In this document: positions 1 through 9,606 of the stretch, piece after piece
Layout: every line of letters begins with the position of its first letter
Position numbering within the stretch: position 1 is the stretch's first letter
NCBI RefSeq assembly: GCF_001593285.1
Contig: NZ_CP012529.1
Location: forward strand, 1,798,001 to 1,862,000
Source of the DNA: Psychrobacter sp. P2G3
GTDB lineage: Bacteria > Pseudomonadota > Gammaproteobacteria > Pseudomonadales > Moraxellaceae
Reading direction: 5' to 3'
DNA: 64,000 bases
Notes under the pieces: generated by a model
Seen by the model: the letters and a program-made list of their open reading frames with translations, nothing else
What the model was told of the DNA's origin: nothing
Database searches by the model: none
Translations under genes and position numbers: made by a program

Positions 1-2
1 CT

Positions 3-458
3 CGCGCCAATATCAATACTTTAACCGACATGATCGTCTGCCCTGGTTGGGATTACTGCTCGCTAGCCAATGCCACCACGCACAACATCGCCGAACAAAT
101 CGAGAAGCAGTTTAGCGATCTTGATTACCTGTATGATCTTGGCGATATCCGCCTGAATATGTCCGGCTGTATCAATGCCTGCGCGCACCATCATACCGGT
201 GATATCGGTATCTTAGGTGTCGATAAAAAGGGTGAAAACTGGTATCAAATCAGCCTCGGCGGCAACTCGAGTAATGATGCCAAGCTTGGCAAAATACTAG
301 GCCGTTCCGTACCTACTGAAGCGGTTGCTGATACCATTCAAAAGATCGTTGACGTTTATGTCGATCTGCGTGCTACCACCGATAATGATGTTGAAAGCTT
401 TGGCGAATTGGTCGAGCGCGTCGGCATTGATCCCTTTAAGGAGAAGGTCTATGGCTAA
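3..458 (+). CDS. cysI: Sulfite reductase hemoprotein (beta) subunit, C-terminal part
   Basis: This reading frame is open from the first bases of the window, so the gene begins upstream and only the last 151 residues are present. It shows the paired cysteine motifs that hold the 4Fe-4S cluster coupled to siroheme in the nitrite/sulfite reductase family: CPGWDYC (CX5C), then GCINAC (CX3C) inside NMSGCINACAHHHTGDIG. The family performs the six-electron reduction of sulfite to sulfide in the cytoplasm. The DUF934 gene overlaps its end by 8 bp, and cysH and siroheme synthase follow, which supports sulfite rather than nitrite reductase. The electron-donating partner is not visible here. An internal ATG at 30 is not the true start. 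Confidence 0.9.
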   Translation, partial: RANINTLTDMIVCPGWDYCSLANATTHNIAEQIEKQFSDLDYLYDLGDIRLNMSGCINACAHHHTGDIGILGVDKKGENWYQISLGGNSSNDAKLGKILGRSVPTEAVADTIQKIVDVYVDLRATTDNDVESFGELVERVGIDPFKEKVYG

Positions 459-1053
459 TCACCACATTTTGGATAGTCACGGCGTCGATATTAGCCATAA
501 AGATAGCTGGCATGCGTTAACCACTGATACGTTACCAGATGGTATTGCCTCGATAGACCTCACGTTACTTGAGCTGCTGCAAAGACAGGAAAAACCTGAC
601 GTCCTAGTACCACTCGCTGATTTATTGGACGGTTCAGGGGCGCTGGCAAGTGGTTTGGTCAAAGAGGTGTATGAGCTGATCGTTCAGCATAGTAGCCGTC
701 TTGGATTATGGGTGACCGCTGATACGGATGCGAATGCATTGACCGCGCTCAAGGAGCTATTATTAAAGCAGGCACTCATCGTCATTCATGTCCCCAAATT
801 CGCTGATGGACGCAACTTTAGCTTCGCTCAAACGCTACGTCAAATGGGCTATCAAGGTGAGATTCGTGTCGCTGGTGAGTTTGGTCGTGATCAAATTGCT
901 TATCTATTACGCGTAGGTGTTGACAGCTTTGTGCTCAGTGAGCATGACATGCAACCAGACTCTAAGTTTAGTATTGACCAAGCGTTTACTGCCCTTGCTA
1001 GCAGTTATGACGGTCGCAACGCCGCTGACTTACCGATGTTTGCGGGTGCTTAG
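451..1053 (+). CDS. DUF934 family protein of the sulfite-reduction operon
   Basis: A 200-residue protein of the DUF934 family, commonly found next to cysI in Pseudomonas and Acinetobacter relatives and often labelled a probable oxidoreductase; its biochemical role is not established. I place the start at ATG 451, which overlaps the last 8 bp of cysI and has AAGGAG at 438-443. A longer reading in the same frame from a TTG at 325 would run 126 bp into cysI and is unlikely. Conserved-looking features include the segment FADGRNFSFAQTLRQMGYQG followed by GEFGRDQIAYLLRVGVDSF, typical of this family. The overlap implies translational coupling with cysI and a supporting role in sulfite reduction. Confidence 0.85.
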   Translation: MANHHILDSHGVDISHKDSWHALTTDTLPDGIASIDLTLLELLQRQEKPDVLVPLADLLDGSGALASGLVKEVYELIVQHSSRLGLWVTADTDANALTALKELLLKQALIVIHVPKFADGRNFSFAQTLRQMGYQGEIRVAGEFGRDQIAYLLRVGVDSFVLSEHDMQPDSKFSIDQAFTALASSYDGRNAADLPMFAGA

Positions 1054-1126
1054 TTTTTGTTAATCATTCATTTATTAATTTTTTTCTAAATTCTTTGTTA
1101 AATCAATCCTATTTAAGGAACGTATT

Positions 1127-1765
1127 ATGAGCCAGTTACACCCAAATCTAGATATCGACCAAGCTAACCAAGACCTGCAAGGCAAATCACCAGAAGAAAT
1201 CGTGGCATGGGCACTGACACAAGCTAAAAACCCAATTATCACCACTAACTTCCGTCCTTACGAGTCAGCTATCTTGCATTTGGTCGCTAAGCAGCGCCCT
1301 GACATTACGGTACTGTGGGTAGATTCAGGCTACAACACTGACGCGACATATCAATTTGCCAATAAAGTCATCCGTGATTTAAACTTAAACGTCATCACTT
1401 ATATTCCTAAGCAAACGGCTGCCTATCGTGACGCGACCATGAACGGTATCCCAGGCATTGATAATCCGCAGCATGATGAATTCACGGATCAAGTAAAACT
1501 TGAGCCATTTCGCCGTGCACTAGATGAACTAAAGCCTGACGTATGGTTTAACGCCATTCGTAAAGATCAAACGGAATTCCGCCAAGGTCTTGATGTTCTT
1601 AGCTTATCAAAAGATGGCGTGTTAAAAGTAGCGCCTTTATTTGAAAAAACAGACGCTGATTTAGATGTGTATCTTGAAGAGCATAATTTGCCAAATGAGT
1701 TTGATTACTTTGATCCGACTAAGGTAGAAGAAAGCCGTGAGTGTGGTTTGCATACGCAGCTGTAG
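1127..1765 (+). CDS. cysH: Phosphoadenosine phosphosulfate (PAPS) reductase family protein
   Basis: A 212-residue member of the PAPS/APS reductase family, which reduces activated sulfate to sulfite with thioredoxin or glutaredoxin. The C-terminal catalytic motif ECGLH is present in SRECGLHTQL. The additional cysteine pairs that bind the 4Fe-4S cluster of APS-type enzymes are absent, so a PAPS-type reaction is more likely. The usual serine-rich phosphate-binding stretch of E. coli CysH is replaced by ITTNFRPYESA, and the protein is shorter than the roughly 240 residues of the E. coli enzyme. The start at 1127 has AAGGA at 1115-1119. It lies 73 bp after DUF934 and ends in a strong terminator, so it is probably the last gene of the cysI operon. 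Confidence 0.85.
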   Translation: MSQLHPNLDIDQANQDLQGKSPEEIVAWALTQAKNPIITTNFRPYESAILHLVAKQRPDITVLWVDSGYNTDATYQFANKVIRDLNLNVITYIPKQTAAYRDATMNGIPGIDNPQHDEFTDQVKLEPFRRALDELKPDVWFNAIRKDQTEFRQGLDVLSLSKDGVLKVAPLFEKTDADLDVYLEEHNLPNEFDYFDPTKVEESRECGLHTQL

Positions 1766-1792
1766 TCAAGCGTTGCAATGACCCATGATGTT

Positions 1793-1826
1793 AAAACCCC
1801 TCTTACACTTACGTAAGAGGGGTTTT
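1793..1826 (+). terminator. Intrinsic terminator after cysH
   Basis: A perfect 14-bp stem (1793-1806 with 1813-1826, core CCCCTCTTAC) closes a 6-nt loop and ends in a run of six T. It closes the sulfite-reduction operon. Confidence 0.93.
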
Positions 1827-1996
1827 TTATGATAAATATTTTCCTAATTACTCTCGTCCCTATTCCCTTTCCTGTCAAAACACGCCTTTATCATGACAAA
1901 AACGAATATGCTAATGCCAATTCACTACGTGAGCGCATGCCTGTGATACCTCATAATGGTGGCATATCTTACATTGAATGAATAATTGGTGATGCT

Positions 1997-3601
1997 ATGA
2001 ACACCTTTCCGCTATTTTTTAAATTAGAAGACCGCAAAGTGCTGATCGTTGGTGGCGGTGATGTCGCGCTACGTAAAGCAGACTTGCTCAGTCGCGCTGG
2101 AGCTTGTATCACAATTCTTGCGCCTAGTATCAGCGCTGAAATACAAGCCTTGCTATCAGATAGTAAGCATGAACTTATCTATGAAAATTATAATAAAGCC
2201 TATATGTCAGGTGCACGAGTGATCATCGCCGCGACTGATGATGAAACCCTCAATCATCAAATTCACGCTGATGCTAGCGAACTCAATATTCCAGTAAACG
2301 TCGTCGATACTCCGCATTTATGTGATTTCATCTTTCCGGCAATCGTCGATCGCAATCCAATTGTGATTGGTATCTCATCCAACGGTAAAGCGCCAGTGCT
2401 GGCACGTCTACTGCGGGCACGTCTTGAAACTCTAATTCCGCAAGGTTATGGCAAACTGGCCAAGCTTGCTGGTGAGTTTCGTAGCGAGGTAAAAACCAAA
2501 ATCCCAACATTGACAGCACGTCGCCAGTTTTGGGAGCGCGCCTTTGAAGGTCAAGTCAGTCAGCTGATATTTGCCGGTAATGAGAAGAAAGCGACTGCCC
2601 AATTGCAAGCGGATTTAGATAACACTGCATCCGCTATCAAGAAAAAAAATACAGTAGAGAATGAATCCACAGAATCCCAAACCGTAAAAAATATAATGGG
2701 CGAAGTTTATATCGTTGGTGCAGGACCCGGTGATCCAGAACTGCTCACCTTTAAGGCGCTGCGTCTTATGCAGCAAGCCGATATTGTCTATTATGATGCG
2801 CTAGTATCACCGCAAGTATTGGATCTATGCCGCCGCGATGCCGATAAAGTATTTGTCGGTAAAAAGCGTAGCAACCATGCGGTAGCTCAGCTTGGTATCA
2901 ATGAGCTGTTGGTCAATAGTGCAAAAGAAGGTCGACGCGTCGTTCGTCTAAAAGGTGGCGATCCCTTTATCTTTGGACGTGGCGGTGAAGAAATTGAAAG
3001 CTTACGTGCGCATGGTGTACCTTATCAAGTCGTACCCGGTATTACCGCTGCTAACGCTGCCGCCAGTTATGCTGGTATTCCGCTGACTCACCGTGACCAC
3101 TCACAATCAGTACGTTTCGTCACTGGATTTTTGAAGGCTGGCGCACCCAATAGCAATTTTAAAAGCTTTTTAAATACTGATGAGACCGTTGTGTTTTATA
3201 TGGGTTTGCATTCGCTGGCGCGTTTGACTGAAGGCTTGATTGATGCTGGGCGTAGTAGCGACACCCCAATTGCCATCGTCTCCAATGCCAGTATGCCCAA
3301 TCAGCAAGTATTAACTGGTACGCTTGAGACTATCGTTGCTCAACAAGAACAGAACCAGCTGCCCACGCCAGCTTTATTAATTATGGGAGACGTGGTCAGC
3401 CTGCATAATGATTTGGCTTGGTACAACCTACAAAATCAGCAAGACAATCAAAATACCTTAGAAACTGCTAATAACTGGTTGCGAGGCGGTACGGCTACAA
3501 CACCAAAACCGGATACTCAACAGCAAGCCCATGCGCTATCTATGGTCGCTAATTTGGCTGTACAGCAAGAAGAAAGCTTGGAGCAGTTGGTGATTGGTTA
3601 G
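1997..3601 (+). CDS. cysG: Siroheme synthase (precorrin-2 dehydrogenase/ferrochelatase fused to uroporphyrinogen-III C-methyltransferase)
   Basis: A 534-residue fused enzyme making siroheme, the cofactor of the CysI hemoprotein encoded just upstream. Residues 1-200 are the dehydrogenase/chelatase half: an NAD-binding start LIVGGGDVALRKADLL and the conserved segment CDFIFPAIVDRNPIVIGISS followed by GKAPVLARLLRARLE. A charged, poorly conserved linker covers roughly 200-235. The methyltransferase half begins at about residue 236 with VYIVGAGPGDPELLTFKALR and contains RLKGGDPFIFGRGGEE and VPGITAANAAASYAGIPLTHR, all standard for SUMT. The enzyme converts uroporphyrinogen III through precorrin-2 and sirohydrochlorin to siroheme. 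It has its own intergenic region and terminator, so it is probably a separate transcription unit. The tail after about residue 480 is glutamine-rich and looks dispensable. Confidence 0.95.
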   Translation: MNTFPLFFKLEDRKVLIVGGGDVALRKADLLSRAGACITILAPSISAEIQALLSDSKHELIYENYNKAYMSGARVIIAATDDETLNHQIHADASELNIPVNVVDTPHLCDFIFPAIVDRNPIVIGISSNGKAPVLARLLRARLETLIPQGYGKLAKLAGEFRSEVKTKIPTLTARRQFWERAFEGQVSQLIFAGNEKKATAQLQADLDNTASAIKKKNTVENESTESQTVKNIMGEVYIVGAGPGDPELLTFKALRLMQQADIVYYDALVSPQVLDLCRRDADKVFVGKKRSNHAVAQLGINELLVNSAKEGRRVVRLKGGDPFIFGRGGEEIESLRAHGVPYQVVPGITAANAAASYAGIPLTHRDHSQSVRFVTGFLKAGAPNSNFKSFLNTDETVVFYMGLHSLARLTEGLIDAGRSSDTPIAIVSNASMPNQQVLTGTLETIVAQQEQNQLPTPALLIMGDVVSLHNDLAWYNLQNQQDNQNTLETANNWLRGGTATTPKPDTQQQAHALSMVANLAVQQEESLEQLVIG

Positions 3602-3627
3602 GTTTTATTGTTAATTTCTAAAAAGCT

Positions 3628-3658
3628 AAGCCCTACCGATAATATATTGGCAGGGCTT
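3628..3658 (+). terminator. Intrinsic terminator after cysG
   Basis: Stem AAGCCCT (3628-3634) pairs with AGGGCTT (3652-3658) around a 17-nt loop and runs into a T tract to 3663. Confidence 0.85.
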
Positions 3659-3748
3659 TTTTTATGCGCTTGCAACAGAGCAGAAGAGCAAACCGCAACG
3701 AATCTTGCTAGAATGATGGCTTTCTAATAAACATCTTTAAGCTCAACT

Positions 3749-5368
3749 ATGTCCACACCTGCCGATACTAAGTTCATGCCTACTAAACCCTTAACCATTT
3801 TACACACCTCAGATTGGCATTTGGGGCGTAGGCTTTATGGGCGCATGCGTTATGATGAATTTGAAGCGTTTTTAAGTTGGCTACAAGATACCATTAGCGC
3901 GCAAAAAGTCGATGTCCTTATCGTCGCGGGTGATATCTTTGATACCATGACGCCGAGTAACAGAGCGCAGGCGCTATATTATGAATTTTTGGGCAAAGTT
4001 TCAAAATCATGTTGCCAGCATATCGTTATCGTCGCGGGTAACCATGACTCCCCTACTTTTTTAGATGCACCCAGCAATGTCTTAAAATTCCTAAACGTTC
4101 ATGTCATTGGCACTGCTTGTGAAGACTTAAACGATGAGGTATTGGTTTTAGACGATGCAGACGGTACACCGCATTGTATTATCGCCGCAGTCCCTTATCT
4201 GCGCGACCGTGATGTCCGTAGCAGCAGCGCTGGCGAGTCCGCGGATAGTAAAGATGCCAATGTCATCAAAGGCATTCGTGCCCATTATGATAAAGTCGCC
4301 AGCATTGCTAAAACGAAGCAAGCTAAATTAGCCGAAGTGCACCAACGTCACATTCCTATCATCGCCACCGGGCATCTATTTGCAGCTGGTGGCACTACTA
4401 CTGAGGACGATGGTGTGCGTGAGCTTTATGTCGGCTCACTTGGAAAAATCTCTGCTGATATGTTTGATGAAAGCTTTGACTATGTGGCACTTGGGCACTT
4501 GCACGTCCCGCAGCGTGTCGGTGGTCGTGAGAGTATTCGCTATTCAGGCTCACCTATTGCTATGGGCTTTGGTGAGGCTAAGCAACAAAAACAAGTATTA
4601 CTGGTACAGTTTGGCGAAGTAGAAAATGATGTTAGTAATCAAAAATCAGCGTCAAATAGTACCGCTGAAAGCAGTATGTCTCAGCTTACTAATACAGTGA
4701 CCAAGATTGAAAAGTCGGTAGAAAAAGCCGCTAAAAAAGTAGCAGTTCAGGCGACTGATTTTATGGATGACTTGTTTGGCTTCGATGACTCAGTAGAGGG
4801 CAAAGAGAGTGACGTAAAGGAAGAAAGTAGGGTTGAAGAAGGTTTAACTCAAACAGGTGCTACGCAGAATACTGATATCAACTCAAAAACAGCCCCCACT
4901 TCAACCTCTAAGTTAATCTCCAAGCTACTACATCATAACGAATCACGTCAGATGCAAGTGGTCTCCCTACCCATTCCAAAATTCCAAAAATTGGCGCAAA
5001 TCTCAGGTGATTTGGAATCTATTCAGCAGACTATTGATAAAACCATCCAAGCTCTTGATGCAGCAAAGTCTGTTTGGCTTGAAATTATTTATACAGGTGA
5101 CGACATGGTCAGTGAGTTGCGTGAGCATATTCAGGCGATGGTAGAAGGTTTGCCGTGTGAAGTATTAAAAATTAAAAACACGCGCACCTATAATAAAGTT
5201 TTGAACCAACAGCAAATCTCTGAGACCCTACAAGATTTAAATGAGGAAGAAGTATTTGAGCGCTGCTTAATTGCTCACAATATTCCTGATGAGCAAAAAT
5301 CATCCTTACGTGACGCCTATGATCAAATCGTTTATAACCTGCGTCATGAAGATACTCAGGCCGAATAA
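3749..5368 (+). CDS. sbcD: Nuclease SbcCD subunit D (Mre11-type phosphoesterase)
   Basis: A metallophosphoesterase of the Mre11/SbcD family: with SbcC it degrades double-stranded ends and cuts DNA hairpins and protein-blocked ends. Metal-binding motifs are visible in order: SDWHLGR (D22, H24), GDIFDT (G61-D62), GNHD (97-100) and GHLH (249-252). The protein has 539 residues against roughly 400 for E. coli SbcD. The excess is a low-complexity, acidic and serine/lysine-rich insert at about residues 290-405, between the phosphoesterase core and the C-terminal capping/SbcC-binding part. An alternative ATG at 3776 would start at MPTKPLTILHTSDWH, and neither start has a strong Shine-Dalgarno. sbcC follows after 83 bp on the same strand. 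Confidence 0.93.
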   Translation: MSTPADTKFMPTKPLTILHTSDWHLGRRLYGRMRYDEFEAFLSWLQDTISAQKVDVLIVAGDIFDTMTPSNRAQALYYEFLGKVSKSCCQHIVIVAGNHDSPTFLDAPSNVLKFLNVHVIGTACEDLNDEVLVLDDADGTPHCIIAAVPYLRDRDVRSSSAGESADSKDANVIKGIRAHYDKVASIAKTKQAKLAEVHQRHIPIIATGHLFAAGGTTTEDDGVRELYVGSLGKISADMFDESFDYVALGHLHVPQRVGGRESIRYSGSPIAMGFGEAKQQKQVLLVQFGEVENDVSNQKSASNSTAESSMSQLTNTVTKIEKSVEKAAKKVAVQATDFMDDLFGFDDSVEGKESDVKEESRVEEGLTQTGATQNTDINSKTAPTSTSKLISKLLHHNESRQMQVVSLPIPKFQKLAQISGDLESIQQTIDKTIQALDAAKSVWLEIIYTGDDMVSELREHIQAMVEGLPCEVLKIKNTRTYNKVLNQQQISETLQDLNEEEVFERCLIAHNIPDEQKSSLRDAYDQIVYNLRHEDTQAE

Positions 5369-5451
5369 CAGCAGCGCATTTTAGATGCTAGTCAAGAACT
5401 TCTGGTCACCACTCTCTTTATAACTACTCTATATAAAAATAAGACCTGCCC

Positions 5452-8400
5452 ATGCGACTGATAGAACTACGACTTAAAAATTTGAACTCCTTAAAAGGCG
5501 AATGGCACATTGATTTTAGTGACCCCGCTTTTCTGAATGAAGGGATTTTTGCCATTACTGGGCAGACGGGCGCTGGCAAGACCACCATCTTGGATGCGAT
5601 TTGCTTAGCACTTTATAGTCAGACGCCAAGATTGGGTGATATTACCGGCTCAACGAACGAAATCATGACCCAAGGTACGGGTGAATGCTCGGCAGAAGTT
5701 ATCATCGAGATTGATGCCAAACGTTATCAATGCTATTGGTACCAACATCGCGCTCACAAAAAAGCCAAAGGTAACTTATTACCGATTAAGCATGAGATTA
5801 GTGAGGTCAAAACCGGCAAGATTTTAGAAGAGAAAAAATCTAAGACTTCCGCCTATATTCAAGACCTTATCGGCATGGATTTCAATCAATTTACCCGCTC
5901 CATCATGCTCGCACAGGGCAGTTTTGCCGCGTTTTTAAAGTCTGATATTGGCGATAGAGCCGCCATTTTAGAGAAAATAACCGGTACTGCTATCTATGCC
6001 AAGATATCGTTAAACGTCCATGAGAAAAAACGCTTTGAGGAAGATTTGCTTGGCAAGCTACAAGCAGGCGTTAATAGCTTATCGTTATTAAATCTTGAAG
6101 ATGAAAAGTTACTGGCAGCAGATTTAGAAATCCTTAATCAACAACAAAGCAAGCAGCGGCAAACCTTTAAAACCCTAAGCGAGCAGCTGCAGTGGCTGGA
6201 TAGTGTCGAGCAGCTACAACAAAATCTATCGACCTATCAGACCGATTTTGCAGCAGCACAGCAGACACAGACAGACTTTAATCCAGAAGCACAGCGCCTA
6301 GATGTTGCTAATAAAGCCCTAGAGATTGACAGCCACTTCCGAGAGCTTAGCTATAGCCGAGAGTTGGTCAATCGACTTAGCACTGAACAACAGGATTTGC
6401 TCAGCAAGATTCCAACACAGCAAGAAGCGCTTGCACAAGCCTCTACCCATGTAAACGATGTCAATAAAATTGAAAAGCAAGCCACGGATAATCTGCAAGC
6501 CACTCTGCCTATTATTGCAAAGACACGCGAGTTGGATGCTGAGATAAAACAGCAATCCCATTCTTTAGCAGATGACAATCAACGTAAAGACATATTAGTC
6601 AATAATACGCAAAGACTACTCCAGGAAATAGCCAGCCATGGACAAACAGAGCAAGAGACGAAGGTTCAACTTAATAGTATAGAAAAGTATTTTAGCGATT
6701 ACCAAGAGCTAAACGACCTCGATACAGATATGGCGACCTTTGATAGCAGCTGTAGCCGATTAAAGGCGCTGCTAGAAGATAATGTCAGCTTAGCGGCGGA
6801 TAAGCTTGCGCATGACAATCAATCCAGCCAGCTACAAGCTCATTTCGATAAGCTCTCTAAGCAGCAAGATGCTGATAAAGTATTGATAACTCAACAGCGC
6901 GAGCAACTTGCCAGCTTACAACAGCAGCAAGCCGCACTTATTAAAAAACAATCGCTTGTTAGTATGCGCGGCGAGCAAGAGCAAGTGGATCAGATCAGCG
7001 GTCAGATTGCGCAAGCAAGCTTTAAGTTACAGCAGCTGTCTGAACTTGCTAACCAAATCAAAAAGACCAACCTCTCGCTACCTACGCTAAACAAGGAGTT
7101 AATATCTTTAGAAGGACTGATTGCCAATCAGCAGTCAGATATTCAAGATGCTAAGATTAAAAAACAAGAAAAGCAAGAGCATCTGAATTTACTACAAAAG
7201 GTCGCTAAGCTTGAAGACTACATAGCAGAACTAGAAGATGGATCGCCCTGCCCGTTATGCGGCGCGCATGAGCATCCTTATGGCAAGCATCATCCGTTAT
7301 TAGACAGTAATAATATCGATGACAATGTCGAGCAAAAACAGTCGTCCACAATAAAACAGACTAAGACGCAACAAACTCAGCAGCAAATAGCTGAACTAGA
7401 AACCATTATTGATAACCTTGAGCAGGCTTTATCAACATACAATATCGAATACGCCACAAAGAAAGAGACGCTTAACAACCAGCAACAACAGCTAGTGCCA
7501 CTACATCAGCAATCCGAAATATTACATGGTGATATTCAGGAGTACATAGCCTCACTATTTGAGTCTAAAAACAATTACTCTGAATCGATTGTGGCGATTA
7601 TCAATACTCTTAATAATATAAGCGATGATATTAATGCGACCATCACGAATATAGATCATAGCTTATCCTTATTGGACACCGCCAAACACGATCTGAGTGG
7701 ACATAAACAATCTCTTAAAACCATAGTGGTCGAATATGAGCATTTAACTGAAAGTGCGGCAAAGCTCAGTACTGCTATCGAAGCTGATGAAAAACAGCAA
7801 CAGGCAGTTAGTCGCGATATTAATAATCTAACAACTGACATCAAGCTTAACTCACAAAAAATTGATGGAATAAAAGATAAGATCACTGCTAATTTCTCAG
7901 AATTAACGCCTCTGATGACCACCGTTTCATCTCTAACGCATAAATATCCAGCGGATAAATATAAAGGACACTTAAACTCAACTACAGCGCTCAATGCGGC
8001 AGACTTATCTGACGCACTTATGCAGCTGCATCATAGTTTTGATAAGCAAGCGGTAATAGGCAGCGCAGATTATGACCGTCATATTGAAAAGTTGCGTCAA
8101 CAGCGCAGTGCTTTAAACCAGCTAAAACGCCAGTTTAATGAGCAGAAAGACCGCCAGCAGCAGCTAACCAATACCTTAAGCAGCTTGACTGCGCAGATTG
8201 AAACCAAGCAAGCACAGCTGAACAATGATGACACAGCACTCAAAGAGCTAGAATGCTTAATTGCTCATAAAACCAAGGCCATCAAACAATTAAAGCAAGA
8301 TAGAAACGAGATTTTTGCAGATAAAAATACAGACAATGAAGAGACTCAATTACGCAGTGCGGTTGATGCAGCTAAAACCAAGCAAGTAGTAGCACAAAGA

Positions 8401-9408
8401 CATTTAGATACCATACAGCAGGCTCTAGAGCAATTAAAACTTAGAGAGGAGCAGCTAGCAACAGAGCTACAGTCGGCGACTACCACACTGAATACGCAGC
8501 AAAGCACCTTTACGGATTTACTCGCAGAGTCACAGTTCGTTAATGAAGCTGCTTTTGTGAGTGCTCGCTTGCCTAAAGAAGAGCGCGAAGCACTACACGC
8601 ACGTAGATTGGCTATTGATAATGCATTGCATCAAGCTAAGTTGCAGTTGGACAGCACTCAGCAAGCGTTAGAACAAAAACTTGCTGCGCCTATGACTGAT
8701 GCAAGCCGAGAAATAATTGCTGGCCAGCATCAGCAAATACAAATAGATACTGATGAGTTAAGTCAAAAAATCGGTGCGATTGACCAAAAGCTCAAGGATA
8801 ATGATAGCCAAAAAGGGCAACAAGCGGCACAGCTTATAGCCATTGATGAGCAAAAGCAGAAACTACAAGTTTGGCAGCAGCTACATACGTTAATCGGTTC
8901 GGCTGATGGTAAAAAATATCGTACCTTTGCCCAAGGATTAACGTTTGAGGTCATGATTAGTCATGCCAATACGCAACTGCAAAAAATGAGTGACCGCTAT
9001 TTGCTCATTCATGATGACAGCAATCCGCTTGAGCTCAATGTCATCGACAACTATCAAGGCGGCGATATTCGCAGTACCAAAAACCTCTCCGGCGGTGAAG
9101 GATTTATTATCAGTCTGGCCTTAGCGCTTGGGCTATCACAAATGGCGAGTCACAACATCCGCGTCGATTCACTATTTTTGGACGAAGGCTTTGGTACGCT
9201 TGATGAAGAGTCGCTTGATATTGCACTCGATACCTTAACCAGCTTACAACAAGAAGGTAAATTGATCGGTATCATCTCGCACGTACAGGCGTTAAAAGAT
9301 CGTATCCTAACCCAAATAAAGGTCGAAAAACTGTCTGGCGGCTTTAGCCAAATCAGTGGTCGAGGCTGTCGCCGAGTTGTCAATGCTACCGATGAAAAAG
9401 CCTCGTAA
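5452..9408 (+). CDS. sbcC: Nuclease SbcCD subunit C (Rad50-type ATPase)
   Basis: A 1318-residue SMC/Rad50-type ATPase, partner of SbcD. Walker A GQTGAGKT is at residues 37-44. Two long coiled-coil arms rich in Q, L, K and E flank a zinc hook whose motif CPLC (C600, C603) sits nearly mid-protein in GSPCPLCGAHEHP. The ABC signature LSGGEGF and the Walker B segment LFLDEGFGTLDEE (D1244) are near the C terminus. ATP binding and hydrolysis by the head domains gate the SbcD nuclease, and the hook joins two complexes. The E. coli protein has about 1050 residues, so the arms here are longer. The coding sequence has many CAG/CAA repeats in the coiled-coil part. It probably forms an operon with sbcD. 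Confidence 0.95.
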   Translation: MRLIELRLKNLNSLKGEWHIDFSDPAFLNEGIFAITGQTGAGKTTILDAICLALYSQTPRLGDITGSTNEIMTQGTGECSAEVIIEIDAKRYQCYWYQHRAHKKAKGNLLPIKHEISEVKTGKILEEKKSKTSAYIQDLIGMDFNQFTRSIMLAQGSFAAFLKSDIGDRAAILEKITGTAIYAKISLNVHEKKRFEEDLLGKLQAGVNSLSLLNLEDEKLLAADLEILNQQQSKQRQTFKTLSEQLQWLDSVEQLQQNLSTYQTDFAAAQQTQTDFNPEAQRLDVANKALEIDSHFRELSYSRELVNRLSTEQQDLLSKIPTQQEALAQASTHVNDVNKIEKQATDNLQATLPIIAKTRELDAEIKQQSHSLADDNQRKDILVNNTQRLLQEIASHGQTEQETKVQLNSIEKYFSDYQELNDLDTDMATFDSSCSRLKALLEDNVSLAADKLAHDNQSSQLQAHFDKLSKQQDADKVLITQQREQLASLQQQQAALIKKQSLVSMRGEQEQVDQISGQIAQASFKLQQLSELANQIKKTNLSLPTLNKELISLEGLIANQQSDIQDAKIKKQEKQEHLNLLQKVAKLEDYIAELEDGSPCPLCGAHEHPYGKHHPLLDSNNIDDNVEQKQSSTIKQTKTQQTQQQIAELETIIDNLEQALSTYNIEYATKKETLNNQQQQLVPLHQQSEILHGDIQEYIASLFESKNNYSESIVAIINTLNNISDDINATITNIDHSLSLLDTAKHDLSGHKQSLKTIVVEYEHLTESAAKLSTAIEADEKQQQAVSRDINNLTTDIKLNSQKIDGIKDKITANFSELTPLMTTVSSLTHKYPADKYKGHLNSTTALNAADLSDALMQLHHSFDKQAVIGSADYDRHIEKLRQQRSALNQLKRQFNEQKDRQQQLTNTLSSLTAQIETKQAQLNNDDTALKELECLIAHKTKAIKQLKQDRNEIFADKNTDNEETQLRSAVDAAKTKQVVAQRHLDTIQQALEQLKLREEQLATELQSATTTLNTQQSTFTDLLAESQFVNEAAFVSARLPKEEREALHARRLAIDNALHQAKLQLDSTQQALEQKLAAPMTDASREIIAGQHQQIQIDTDELSQKIGAIDQKLKDNDSQKGQQAAQLIAIDEQKQKLQVWQQLHTLIGSADGKKYRTFAQGLTFEVMISHANTQLQKMSDRYLLIHDDSNPLELNVIDNYQGGDIRSTKNLSGGEGFIISLALALGLSQMASHNIRVDSLFLDEGFGTLDEESLDIALDTLTSLQQEGKLIGIISHVQALKDRILTQIKVEKLSGGFSQISGRGCRRVVNATDEKAS

Positions 9409-9482
9409 GTTATGGCAGTAGTTAAAGCAATATAGTCAATACTAAATAAAATGGATACGTTATTTAATAACGCGAAACTGGT

Positions 9483-9536
9483 ATAAATTTTTCTAGCTTG
9501 CTGTACCTACGCTGACAGAGGCTGCAAAAAATTCAT
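9483..9536 (+). repeat. REP-like interspersed element, copy 1
   Basis: An imperfect palindrome with an AATTTTT...AAAAATT outer stem. Its 35-bp core at 9496-9530 matches a second copy, reverse-complemented, at 51752-51786 with three differences (32 of 35 identical). It lies between sbcC and the WG-repeat protein gene, outside any convincing ORF. See findings. Confidence 0.7.
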
Positions 9537-9606
9537 CCCAGTTCCGCTGTATCTTTTTCATATTGGACTGGCTATAAGTAAAAAGTGTGATAATAAGGAA
9601 ATAGCG

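Noticed and set aside
325..450. N-terminal extension of the DUF934 protein from a TTG at 325
   Set aside because: It would overlap cysI by more than 130 bp; ATG 451 has a proper AAGGAG and matches the family start.
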